This document shows, piece by piece, positions 7,836-14,081 of a DNA stretch of 20,632 nt. How positions within the stretch are numbered: the first letter of the stretch is position 1; every line of letters begins with the position of its first letter. The stretch is taken from contig VSNK01000067.1 of NCBI GenBank assembly GCA_009774255.1, positions 1 through 20,632 on the forward strand, in the 5' to 3' direction. A program made the translations under genes and the position numbers. The notes beneath the pieces were generated by a model. That model had not been told where the DNA came from, did not search any database, and saw only the letters and a list, made by a program, of their open reading frames with translations. The stretch comes from Faecalicatena sp. GTDB taxonomy: Bacteria > Bacillota > Clostridia > Lachnospirales > Lachnospiraceae.

Positions 7836-8720
7836 CTACACTTTCTCCTGAATATTCTTGCCGAGGATTCCGGCAGGTTTCACAAGGAGCACCACGATCA
7901 GCACGCCGAACACGATGGCATCCGCCATCTGGGAGGAAATATATGCTTTTCCGAAGATTTCGATAATACCAAGCAGAATGCCTCCGATCATGGCTCCCGG
8001 AATGGAGCCGATCCCTCCAAATACCGCCGCCACAAATGCCTTGATGCCCGGCATTGCCCCGGTATAAGGCGTCAGCGTCGGATATGCGGAACAAAGCAGG
8101 ACGCCTGCAACGGCCGCCAGTGCGGAACCGATAGCAAATGTCAGCGCGATCGTTCCGTTTACATTGATTCCCATGAGCTGCGCGGCTCCCTTGTCCTCGG
8201 ACACCGCCCGCATGGCCTGTCCGGCCTTGGAGTTGTTGATAAATAAGGTCAGCCCGATCATGATCACAATGCATGCGGCGATCGTCATGATCGTTTCCCC
8301 GGAAATCGTCAGATCTCCCCCTGCCAGAACCACCGGCGGAATCGGAACCACGGAGGTAAAGGACTTTGTATTTGCTCCGAAAATCAGCAGCGCCACGTTC
8401 TGCAGCAGATAGCTGACACCGATCGCCGTGATCAGAACGGCCAGCGGGGAGGCTGCGTTCCGAAGCGGCTTGTATGCCACACGCTCGATCACCATTCCGA
8501 GCACGGTGCAGAATACGACTGCCGCCAGCACCGCCGCGGCGGGAGAGAGCCCTGCGCCGGTCATGGCCGTCAATACTACGTAGGCACCAATCATGATGAC
8601 ATCGCCGTGCGCGAAATTCAGCATCTTCGCGATACCATATACCATTGTATAGCCCAGCGCAATGATCGCATATACGCTTCCCAGGCTGATACCATTAATT
8701 AAATACGATATAAAACTCAT
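7836..8720 (-). CDS. livH: Branched-chain amino-acid-type ABC transporter, permease LivH
   Basis: The partner permease of LivM, 294 residues with multiple membrane spans. It begins MSFISYLINGISLGSVYAII and continues ALGYTMVYGIAKMLNFAHGDV, the strongly conserved LivH N-terminal block. The EAA-like loop is around GQAMRAVSEDKGAAQLMGIN. ATG 8720 follows AGGTGGAGTG. It is separated from livJ by 357 bp holding a terminator-like hairpin and the long family B element, a layout that allows the binding protein to be made in excess of the membrane parts. Confidence 0.95.
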   Translation of the reverse strand: MSFISYLINGISLGSVYAIIALGYTMVYGIAKMLNFAHGDVIMIGAYVVLTAMTGAGLSPAAAVLAAVVFCTVLGMVIERVAYKPLRNAASPLAVLITAIGVSYLLQNVALLIFGANTKSFTSVVPIPPVVLAGGDLTISGETIMTIAACIVIMIGLTLFINNSKAGQAMRAVSEDKGAAQLMGINVNGTIALTFAIGSALAAVAGVLLCSAYPTLTPYTGAMPGIKAFVAAVFGGIGSIPGAMIGGILLGIIEIFGKAYISSQMADAIVFGVLIVVLLVKPAGILGKNIQEKV

Positions 8721-8823
8721 CTATCACTCCACCTGTCCCTCATATGATTATCTGGAACTCTCCGGAACGGCAGACCGCAGTTTTTGTCCGCTGCCGCGCC
8801 GAATAGTTACAAATGTAGAAAAG

Positions 8824-8850
8824 AAGGCTATCCCGAAAGATAACCCTCTA
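8824..8850 (-). terminator. Weak terminator or attenuator between livJ and livH
   Basis: On the minus strand GGTTATC-tttcgg-GATAGCC forms a 7-bp stem (one G-U) followed by TTCTTTTC. It is downstream of livJ and upstream of livH in a single transcription direction, so partial termination here would lower permease expression relative to the binding protein. Confidence 0.5.
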
Positions 8851-8872
8851 TCATACCTCTTGACTGATCTTT

Positions 8873-9079
8873 AGGAGTTGTAGAAAAATAACTGATACAG
8901 ATTGCACAGCATATTTCTTCGGATGTGCAGGTCAAAAAACGCAGGCGTAGTGGGCCTTGCCCTAAGGGGTACCATGCGTAGCATGGTGGATTCCTTACGG
9001 CTACGTCGAGGCTTTTTGACCTGTACAGCCGAAGGAATAGACAAGCCAAGATGTGTCAGTTATTTATCTACAACTCCTT
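8873..9079. repeat. Family B element, long form with nested hairpin
   Basis: Outer arms at 8874-8895 and 9056-9077 match as inverted repeats over 22 bp with one mismatch (GGAGTTGTAGA.AAATAACTGA). The next bases, ACAGATTGCACAGCATATTTC, match the loop of the short element at 5190-5258. A second inverted repeat follows inside: 8918-8938 and 9013-9033, 21 bp with two mismatches (TTCGG.TGT.CAGGTCAAAAA). Within that, ACCATGC-gta-GCATGGT forms a third small hairpin. ORFs across it on both strands look like by-products of the palindromes. Confidence 0.88.
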
Positions 9080-10319
9080 ACTCTACTACCGCGTAATCTC
9101 CGTCCGAGATCTTCACTACCATAGGTGCCTTGCTCGGCTCTCCGCTTGCTTCCCATGTCAGGGACTTCGCGGTTACACCGTCAATGGTGATCTCGGTCAT
9201 CGCGGTCTTCAGCGCGTCACAGATATCTGTCGCGCTCATGTCTGCCGTAACACCTGCTTTTTCCATCGCTGCCTTGATCGCGTACATTCCGTCGTATGCG
9301 TCTGCCGCGAACTGATTCGGTGTGCCGCCGTAGGCTTCCTCGAAATCTGACACAAATGTCTTGATCGCCTCTTCCTCCGAGGTCGGTGTGAACGGACTCA
9401 GGAACATCAGATCCTGTGCCATGCTCGCGTCAAAGCCGTCTACTCCAAGAATACCATCCATACCGTCGCATCCAAAGAAGATCGGAGTGAAGTTGATGCC
9501 TGCCGCCTGCTGCAGTACAAGCGCTGCCTCGGAATAGTAGAACGGAAGAAATACCAGTTCCGCGCCGGCATCCTTTGCTTTCTGGAGCTGTACGGAGAAG
9601 TCTGTCTTGCTTTCTCCCGTAAATGCTTCCGTAGCTACCAGTTCCAGTCCCTGGTTCTTCGCCTCTGTCGCAAACGACTGGTAAATGCCTGTGGAATATA
9701 CGTCGGAGCTGTCATAGATCACGGCAATCTTTGTGGCCAGCTTGTTCTCCCCGATATACTTCGCGGACTCCACTCCCTGCATCGGATCAGAGAAGCATAC
9801 GCGGAACGCGTTGTCATACTGTACACAGTCTACCGCTGTTCCTGACGGTGTCAGAAGGAACATATTGTCTCCCTGCGCCACTTCACCGACTGCCACACAA
9901 GGCGCGGAAGTCACGGTGCCAAGCAGTGCCTGCATTCCCCAGTCTTTCAGAGTATTGTAAGCATTTACCGCCTTCTCCGCGTCGTTCTCATCATCCTGGA
10001 AATTGAATTCAACCTGGATGCCGTTGATGCCGCCGTCCGCATTGATCTCCTTTACGGCCAGCTCCGCGCCGTTCTTCACGGCCTCTCCGTAAATCGCCGC
10101 TCCGCCTGTGGTAGGTCCGATCCCGCCGATCTTCAGCACCGCGTCAGAACTTCCCGCATCCGAACTTCCTGCATCGCTGCTGCTCTCGCTTCCGCTTCCA
10201 CTGTCATTTCCGCTTCCGCTGTTGCTGCCGCTGTCATTTCCGCTGCCGCACCCGGCAAGCATTCCCACTGTCATCGCTGTGACTACCGCGGCAGATAAAA
10301 CTTTTTTCCAATTTCTCAT
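9078..10319 (-). CDS. livJ: Branched-chain amino-acid-type ABC transporter, substrate-binding lipoprotein LivJ
   Basis: An extracytoplasmic ligand-binding lipoprotein, 413 residues. Lysines at residues 5-6 and a hydrophobic stretch lead to the lipobox LAGC with lipidated C24. A Gly/Ser/Asp-rich linker (about 25-58) tethers the two-lobed receptor. The mature domain opens with LKIGGIGPTTGGAAIYG and contains DDENDAEKAVNAYNTL, both typical of leucine/isoleucine/valine-type (Peripla_BP_6) proteins. The real ligand could be another amino acid, amide or urea. ATG 10319 follows GGGAGGA at good spacing. The TAA stop lies at the outer edge of the family B element. It is first in the liv operon, behind the promoter at 10418-10446. 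Confidence 0.95.
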   Translation of the reverse strand: MRNWKKVLSAAVVTAMTVGMLAGCGSGNDSGSNSGSGNDSGSGSESSSDAGSSDAGSSDAVLKIGGIGPTTGGAAIYGEAVKNGAELAVKEINADGGINGIQVEFNFQDDENDAEKAVNAYNTLKDWGMQALLGTVTSAPCVAVGEVAQGDNMFLLTPSGTAVDCVQYDNAFRVCFSDPMQGVESAKYIGENKLATKIAVIYDSSDVYSTGIYQSFATEAKNQGLELVATEAFTGESKTDFSVQLQKAKDAGAELVFLPFYYSEAALVLQQAAGINFTPIFFGCDGMDGILGVDGFDASMAQDLMFLSPFTPTSEEEAIKTFVSDFEEAYGGTPNQFAADAYDGMYAIKAAMEKAGVTADMSATDICDALKTAMTEITIDGVTAKSLTWEASGEPSKAPMVVKISDGDYAVVE

Positions 10320-10339
10320 CTTATCTTTCCTCCCAAAAT

Positions 10340-10402
10340 AACAGAGCGTTACAGGTCACACCCTGAATGGATGGAACATGTAATAATAGAGTACACTCTG
10401 TT
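10340..10402 (-). promoter_or_regulatory. Structured leader of the liv transcript
   Basis: In the minus-strand leader AACAGAG (10402-10396) is exactly complementary to CTCTGTT (10346-10340). It closes a domain that also holds AGAGTGTACTCT (a near-palindrome) and CAGG-gtgtga-CCTG. The ribosome site follows directly, so folding could affect livJ translation. I do not recognise a known riboswitch, and the 7-codon ATG frame inside lacks a ribosome site. Confidence 0.35.
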
Positions 10403-10417
10403 CTGTTTTTCTCAAAA

Positions 10418-10446
10418 ATCATACCGTGGAATCAGGCTTTTGTCAA
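10418..10446 (-). promoter_or_regulatory. Sigma-A promoter of the liv operon
   Basis: On the minus strand a perfect TTGACA and TATGAT are spaced 17 nt apart. The start is predicted near 10411, giving a leader of about 92 nt before livJ. The near-palindrome AGAGTGTACTCT just downstream could be an operator. Confidence 0.88.
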
Positions 10447-10484
10447 GCATTTTGTACAGATTGATCACTGGAAACGGCTTTTTA

Positions 10485-10629
10485 TTACAGTTCACGGCCT
10501 AACCGGCCGCAAACTGTAACGCATCCAGCCCATTGAAAGGTCGCCTTCGGCGAGGGGCTGGATGCCTGAAACCGCAACTTTATCGGCCGGATGCCTTGCA
10601 GCGGGGTGCAAGGCACCGTGAATAGTAAC
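10485..10629 (+). repeat. Family A structured element, copy 1
   Basis: 145 bp. Hairpin 1 is TTACAGTT/AACTGTAA with inner CGGCC/GGCCG. Hairpin 2 is GCATCCAGCCC/GGGCTGGATGC (perfect 11 bp) enclosing CGCC-ttc-GGCG. Hairpin 3 is TGCCTTGCA/TGCAAGGCA. The element ends CCGTGAATAGTAAC, which is also an imperfect inverted copy of its first 14 bases. Flanks share a T5 run at the same register (GGCTTTTT and AAGTTTTT), possibly a decayed target duplication. It lies just after the TIM-barrel gene and before the liv promoter. Confidence 0.88.
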
Positions 10630-10655
10630 AAGTTTTTATTAATTTTTTTAGCACT

Positions 10656-11627
10656 CTACGCCCAATACATTTCTCCCGGAGCGTCAAAAATCAGGATCTG
10701 CTTTAATGCCTCCACTGTCTTGGTAAGCCCTTCGTTCTGGCTCATCAGCCCGTCTTCGTGCTCAATACTTACCACATGATCATATCCCGCGAGACGAAGC
10801 TGTGAAACAATCTTCTTCCAATATCCCAGGTCATTGCCGTATCCGATGGACCTGAACATCCAGGAACGTTTCTTCAGGTCATGGTAATTCCCGGTGTCCA
10901 GAACGCCGTTGATCCTGCAGTTATAAGGATTGATCTGAGTATCCTTTGCATGGAAATGGAAAATGGCATTCTCATCGCCGAGCACCCGAATGACCTCCAC
11001 CGGATCCATCTGCTGCCAGATCAGGTGGCTGGGATCCAGATTCGCCCCGATCTCCGGACCCACTTCACTGCGGAGACGCAGAAGGGAGCTGGTGTTGTAT
11101 ACACAGAATCCGGGATGCAGCTCCAGGGCGATCTTATCCACACCGTGCTCCCGTGCGAACGCTGCCTTCTGCTTCCAGTACGGAATCAGAACCTTGTCCC
11201 ACTGCCAGGCAAGAATCTCACTATAATCCTCCGGCCAGGAGCAAGTCACCCAATTGGGCCTTTTCGACCCGTCATCCGCCCCCGGGCATCCTGAAAACGT
11301 ATTCAGGATGGACACACCCAGCTTTTCGCACAGGAGGATGGCATCCGTCAGATCGTCGTCAAACCTTTTGGCCACCTCCGGATTCGGATGGACGGGATTG
11401 CCGTGGCAGCTCAGGCCGCTGATCTCCAGATGATGCCGCGCCAGTACGTCCAAAAATTCCTTCCGCTTCTCTTCGTCATTTAAAAGAATCTTCGGGTTGC
11501 AGTGCTCCTTGCCGGGATAGCCTCCGCAGCCGATTTCCATCATCTGCACACCCAGTTTCTCCAGGTACTCACACGCCTCCTCAAAAGGCTTGTTCTTCAG
11601 TACCGGATTGAATACTCCTAACTTCAT
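10656..11627 (-). CDS. Sugar phosphate isomerase/epimerase-like TIM-barrel protein
   Basis: A 323-residue member of the xylose-isomerase-like TIM-barrel superfamily, whose enzymes isomerise or epimerise sugars or inositol derivatives with a divalent metal. Likely metal ligands are E169 (IALELHPG), D198 and H201 (NLDPSHL), H226 (FHFHAKD) and E289 (VSIEHED). The N-terminus MKLGVFNPVL and the long mid-region insert resemble clostridial proteins annotated only as sugar phosphate isomerase/epimerase. ATG 11627 follows AAGGAGG by 9 nt. It has no close partner: the liv promoter and a family A element lie downstream, and an unrelated ATPase gene is 116 bp upstream. It might serve the carbohydrate operon at 14.9-20.6 kb, but that is inference. 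Confidence 0.88.
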   Translation of the reverse strand: MKLGVFNPVLKNKPFEEACEYLEKLGVQMMEIGCGGYPGKEHCNPKILLNDEEKRKEFLDVLARHHLEISGLSCHGNPVHPNPEVAKRFDDDLTDAILLCEKLGVSILNTFSGCPGADDGSKRPNWVTCSWPEDYSEILAWQWDKVLIPYWKQKAAFAREHGVDKIALELHPGFCVYNTSSLLRLRSEVGPEIGANLDPSHLIWQQMDPVEVIRVLGDENAIFHFHAKDTQINPYNCRINGVLDTGNYHDLKKRSWMFRSIGYGNDLGYWKKIVSQLRLAGYDHVVSIEHEDGLMSQNEGLTKTVEALKQILIFDAPGEMYWA

Positions 11628-11649
11628 ACTTCTTGTCCTCCTTAATTTT

Positions 11650-11693
11650 TATTGTTGCTATTCACGTATCTGCTCAGTACCACCGCAGATACG
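11650..11693 (-). repeat. Hairpin with a family A-like end (possible relic)
   Basis: CGTATCTGC/GCAGATACG forms a perfect 9-bp stem (11665-11693). Read on the minus strand it is followed at once by CGTGAATAGCAACA, nearly identical to the CCGTGAATAGTAACA end of family A copies, where a hairpin also comes immediately before. The rest of the element is not recognisable, and the hairpin sequence itself differs. Confidence 0.45.
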
Positions 11694-11743
11694 ACCGCAA
11701 TCCCATGAAAACTGACTTCATCACCGGGAAGTGATACTGCGCG

Positions 11744-13471
11744 TCAGATAAATCTGCTGTGGGTATATTCTTCCCGGCAGTATGATATTTTACAGCTTTT
11801 CTTATAACATGCGATCCCATACTTATGGATAATCCGCATACCGTCCTGCCTGAGCCTCCCGGCATACCCATCCTCTTCTATCTGCTTCATCGCCCTGGCG
11901 CAGGACTGCTCATACTGCCCGTTTTCCGCATATTTAACTTCTATCACACATCCTGCTTTTTCCGGTGGGATCTCCAGGATGATATCCGTATATCCGACGC
12001 CTGACTCCGCGTTCGACCTTACGATCCAGCTTCCTTCCGCCCGCAGTAATCCCAGCAGCATACCGTGATAATAGTTTTCTTTCATCTCTTTCTTTACACA
12101 CGTATCCCTGATGCTGATCGAATCGGACATAAACTCATTCAATAAATGTTCTGCCTCCGCGGCATCTCCTGATTTCATGGCTTTGCAGAATCTCTTCCAC
12201 CTGCCCGTGTCACTGAGGACCCTCTGCTTAAACCAGGAGCGGATCCGCTTTTCATAAATCCCTCGTACTTCTCTGTTGGGAATCACTAATTTGTGAACCC
12301 CGTTTTCAGGCTTTCCGACATCCGTCAGATATCCTGCGGCATAAAGTACGCTCCACAGATATGTCTGACGCTCCTCCTCATCTTCACTGTCCAGATCCGG
12401 ATAGGTTAATTCCGGAATCAAAACCTTTTCCGCCGCTTCCCCGGAAATCAATGCTTCGATCTGATCCTTTGCTGTCTGCGTCGCCGTCTTAAGGATGTCC
12501 CGTATGATCGCGTTGCTGCTGCTATTCTCCCAATGCGCCTCCATGGGGGCACCTTTTGCCTCCAGGAACTTATCACATTGATTAATCACATCCCATGGAC
12601 AATATACGTCTGTTTCACCAAAACGGTAACCATCATACCATTCCTTAAGTATGTCAAATTTTTCTTCCAAACTATAATAATCAAGCAAAGCTTTTACTTC
12701 TTCTGCCGTAAATCCAAAATACTCCGCAAAGCGGATATCTGAGATTGTTCTAACCCTTAAGTTATTGAGTCCCGTAAAAATACTTTCTTTTGCAATCCGA
12801 AGGCATCCCGTGATCACGGCAAAATGTAAATTGCTGTTCGTTTTCAGTACCGTGCTGAATAAAGAACGGATCAGATTGACCATATCCGGATAATAACCGC
12901 TTTGATAGGCTTTGTCTAAGGGCACATCGTATTCGTCTATCAATACGATCACTGGAATTCCGTAATGCTCAAAAAGCAATTCCGTTAAAAGCCGCAGGCT
13001 GCCGTGAAGATCAGCCTCCTTCTCAAACTCACCTTTCATCAGGCGGAGAAGCTGCTCTTTTTCAAATTGAAGCAATTTTTCGCTTTCCAGGAGAAACTTG
13101 AATTGCCTGGCCTCCCTGCTGACCTCAAGTCCCAGCATATCATACGCCGTCTGAAACGTTGTTCCCGCCACGTCTTTCAGACTGATGGAAATCACAGGAT
13201 ACTTCCCCATATGCCGCTCACAGATCTCCGTCTCCTCCGCAATCTTTAAACCATCGAACAGGGCAGGATCCGTACCAATCTCGAAGAACGTTTTCAACAT
13301 ATCCATATTCAGGCTCTTTCCAAACCGTCGGGGTCTTGTAAACAGGTTCACGCTCCCCCTTGTATCAACCAGGTCACGGATAAATTCCGTTTTATCCACA
13401 TAGTAAAAATGATCCCTCTTAAAATTTTTAAAAAACTCAACGCCTATCGGAAGCTTTTTCTTTTTTTCCAC
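11744..13471 (-). CDS. AAA-ATPase-like protein with C-terminal PD-(D/E)XK nuclease-like domain
   Basis: The 575-residue product matches the layout of the AAA-ATPase-like plus PDDEXK_9 family (formerly DUF1703), often present in many copies in gut anaerobes and without a settled function. The N-terminus has KLPIGVEFF and FYYVDKTEFI, then the family's P-loop variant FTRPRRFGKS (residues 44-53). Walker B is VIVLIDEYD (174-182). The C-terminal domain shows D496 (YTDIIL) and E511-V-K513 (VIEVKYAE), the expected PD-(D/E)XK residues, followed by AMKQIEEDGYA and KYGIACYKKSC. The frame runs up to 13519, but GTG 13471 has AGGAG 10 nt upstream and starts at the conserved KKLPIG block, so it is preferred. 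It lies between family A sequences and beside a toxin-antitoxin locus, suggesting an acquired segment. Confidence 0.9.
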   Translation of the reverse strand: MEKKKKLPIGVEFFKNFKRDHFYYVDKTEFIRDLVDTRGSVNLFTRPRRFGKSLNMDMLKTFFEIGTDPALFDGLKIAEETEICERHMGKYPVISISLKDVAGTTFQTAYDMLGLEVSREARQFKFLLESEKLLQFEKEQLLRLMKGEFEKEADLHGSLRLLTELLFEHYGIPVIVLIDEYDVPLDKAYQSGYYPDMVNLIRSLFSTVLKTNSNLHFAVITGCLRIAKESIFTGLNNLRVRTISDIRFAEYFGFTAEEVKALLDYYSLEEKFDILKEWYDGYRFGETDVYCPWDVINQCDKFLEAKGAPMEAHWENSSSNAIIRDILKTATQTAKDQIEALISGEAAEKVLIPELTYPDLDSEDEEERQTYLWSVLYAAGYLTDVGKPENGVHKLVIPNREVRGIYEKRIRSWFKQRVLSDTGRWKRFCKAMKSGDAAEAEHLLNEFMSDSISIRDTCVKKEMKENYYHGMLLGLLRAEGSWIVRSNAESGVGYTDIILEIPPEKAGCVIEVKYAENGQYEQSCARAMKQIEEDGYAGRLRQDGMRIIHKYGIACYKKSCKISYCREEYTHSRFI

Positions 13472-13539
13472 CGTATTGCGGCTCCTTTCATGACCGTTCA
13501 CTCCTTGGCCGTGCACCACGCTGCACGGTCACATTACTG

Positions 13540-13681
13540 GTTACAGTTCACTGGCCAGCCAGAGAACTGTAACGAATTCAGCCCATTTTAAGTCGCCTTC
13601 GGCGAGGGGCCGGATGCCTGAAACTGCAGCTTTATCGGCCGGATGCCTTGCAGCGGGGTGCAAGGCACCGTGAATAGTAAC
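13540..13681 (+). repeat. Family A structured element, copy 2
   Basis: 142 bp. Hairpin 1 is TTACAGTTC/GAACTGTAA (perfect 9 bp) with a different inner stem, CTGG/CCAG. The second stem is degraded: GAATTCAGCCC no longer pairs fully with GGGCCGGATGC, though CGCC-ttc-GGCG is kept. Hairpin 3 and the GTGAATAGTAAC end are identical to copy 1. No clear flanking duplication is seen. It sits 68 bp upstream of the ATPase start. Confidence 0.86.
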
Positions 13682-13721
13682 ACTGTTCGTGCGTTTATTT
13701 TGCTGTTACAATAACTAATTA

Positions 13722-13750
13722 TTTACAAATGAGAAAAACCATGTTATACT
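13722..13750 (+). promoter_or_regulatory. Sigma-A promoter of the antisense (antitoxin) RNA
   Basis: TTTACA (13722-13727) and TATACT (13745-13750) are spaced exactly 17 nt apart. Transcription would begin near 13757 and run toward the 3' end of the toxin gene. No open reading frame with a start and ribosome site follows, so the product is an RNA. Confidence 0.8.
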
Positions 13751-13756
13751 AAAGGC

Positions 13757-13856
13757 ATAAAAAGGAGTAACCGCCCACAAAGTGGTTAGCCTCCGCAAAA
13801 GACCAATAATAAGCCTGCCTGCATCCGCCAAGATTACAAGGTAGGCTTATTTATTT
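13757..13856 (+). ncRNA. Putative type I antitoxin RNA, convergent with the holin-like toxin
   Basis: About 100 nt from the predicted start to the terminator tail. The 5' hairpin pairs GGAG-TAACC (13764-13772) with GGTTA-gc-CTCC (13784-13794), followed by a single-stranded CGCAAAAGACCAATAAT. The 3' end is the terminator at 13811-13853. It overlaps the 3' part of the toxin message on the opposite strand, as in TxpA/RatA and BsrG/SR4 of Bacillus, where the antisense RNA blocks or destabilises toxin mRNA. Its exposed CCTCC could additionally pair with the toxin's GGAGG. Ends are predicted, not measured. Confidence 0.72.
13811..13853. terminator. Shared bidirectional terminator of toxin and antisense RNA
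   Basis: AAGCCTGCCT (13811-13820) pairs with AGGTAGGCTT (13839-13848) over 10 bp with one G-U, around an 18-nt loop. The plus strand continues ATTTATTTT. The minus strand continues ATTATTGGTCTTTT, a weaker tail that would end the toxin transcript or let it read further into the antisense region. Confidence 0.8.
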
Positions 13857-13949
13857 TCGCTTGTTGTTCCTATTATCTATATAGGCAAGCAATGCTATCA
13901 GGAACGTACCGCCCAAAAATAACAGGCTTAAAATTTCATATGTATCCAT
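13851..13949 (-). CDS. Small holin-like membrane toxin of a type I toxin-antitoxin system
   Basis: A 32-residue peptide beginning MDTYEILSLLFLGGTFLIAL and ending in a charged tail, DNRNNKRK. One hydrophobic helix (residues 6-23) follows a short acidic N-terminus, the pattern of the 'putative holin-like toxin' family in Firmicutes (starts such as M-T-x-[YF]-E-A/I-L). Such peptides insert in the cell's own membrane when the antisense RNA is lost. ATG 13949 is preceded by GGGAGGTGATG with the SD eight nt upstream, an unusually strong ribosome site. CCTCCC in the leader (13986-13981) can pair with GGGAGG of the site (13963-13958), hiding it. It has its own promoter at 14024-14052 and a convergent RNA gene. 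Its length is below usual gene-calling cutoffs. Confidence 0.85.
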   Translation of the reverse strand: MDTYEILSLLFLGGTFLIALLAYIDNRNNKRK

Positions 13950-13957
13950 CCGCATCA

Positions 13958-13986
13958 CCTCCCCTCTTTATTCAAGTGCAGGGAGG
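13958..13986 (-). promoter_or_regulatory. Ribosome-site-sequestering hairpin in the toxin leader
   Basis: In the minus-strand message CCTCCC (13986-13981) is fully complementary to GGGAGG (13963-13958), the toxin ribosome site, across a 17-nt loop. Self-masking of the Shine-Dalgarno is common in type I toxin mRNAs. Confidence 0.5.
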
Positions 13987-14023
13987 CTTACACCACCTTG
14001 TAACACGATCACTCCGTATTAAA

Positions 14024-14052
14024 ATACTACCATATCTTTTTCATTCTGACAA
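14024..14052 (-). promoter_or_regulatory. Sigma-A promoter of the holin-like toxin
   Basis: On the minus strand TTGTCA (14052-14047) and TAGTAT (14029-14024) are spaced 17 nt apart. The start would be near 14016, giving a leader of about 67 nt. The family A copy 3 begins 29 bp upstream. Confidence 0.72.
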
Positions 14053-14081
14053 CCAAATAACGCCGATATGGCCGCGAAAAT

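Noticed and set aside
7359..8246. 295-codon plus-strand ORF opposite livM and livH
   Set aside because: Shadow of two well-supported permeases; His/Asp/Arg-rich composition is typical of reverse-frame reading.
8828..9096. Overlapping small ORFs on both strands (73 and 64 codons) between livJ and livH
   Set aside because: They run through the nested palindromes of the family B element, lack ribosome sites, and mirror each other because of the inverted repeats.
10350..10376. Seven-codon leader peptide in the liv leader (MFHPFRV)
   Set aside because: No ribosome site and no run of Leu, Ile or Val codons that would support attenuation.
11700..11743. Terminator after the AAA-ATPase gene
   Set aside because: ATCAC/GTGAT gives only a 5-bp stem and the T-run (AGTTTTC) is some distance away; too weak to call.
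13782..13844. A 20-codon GTG frame within the antisense RNA
   Set aside because: GGAG is 14 nt upstream and locked in a hairpin; the peptide (VVSLRKRPII...) has no known pattern, so the transcript is better read as non-coding.
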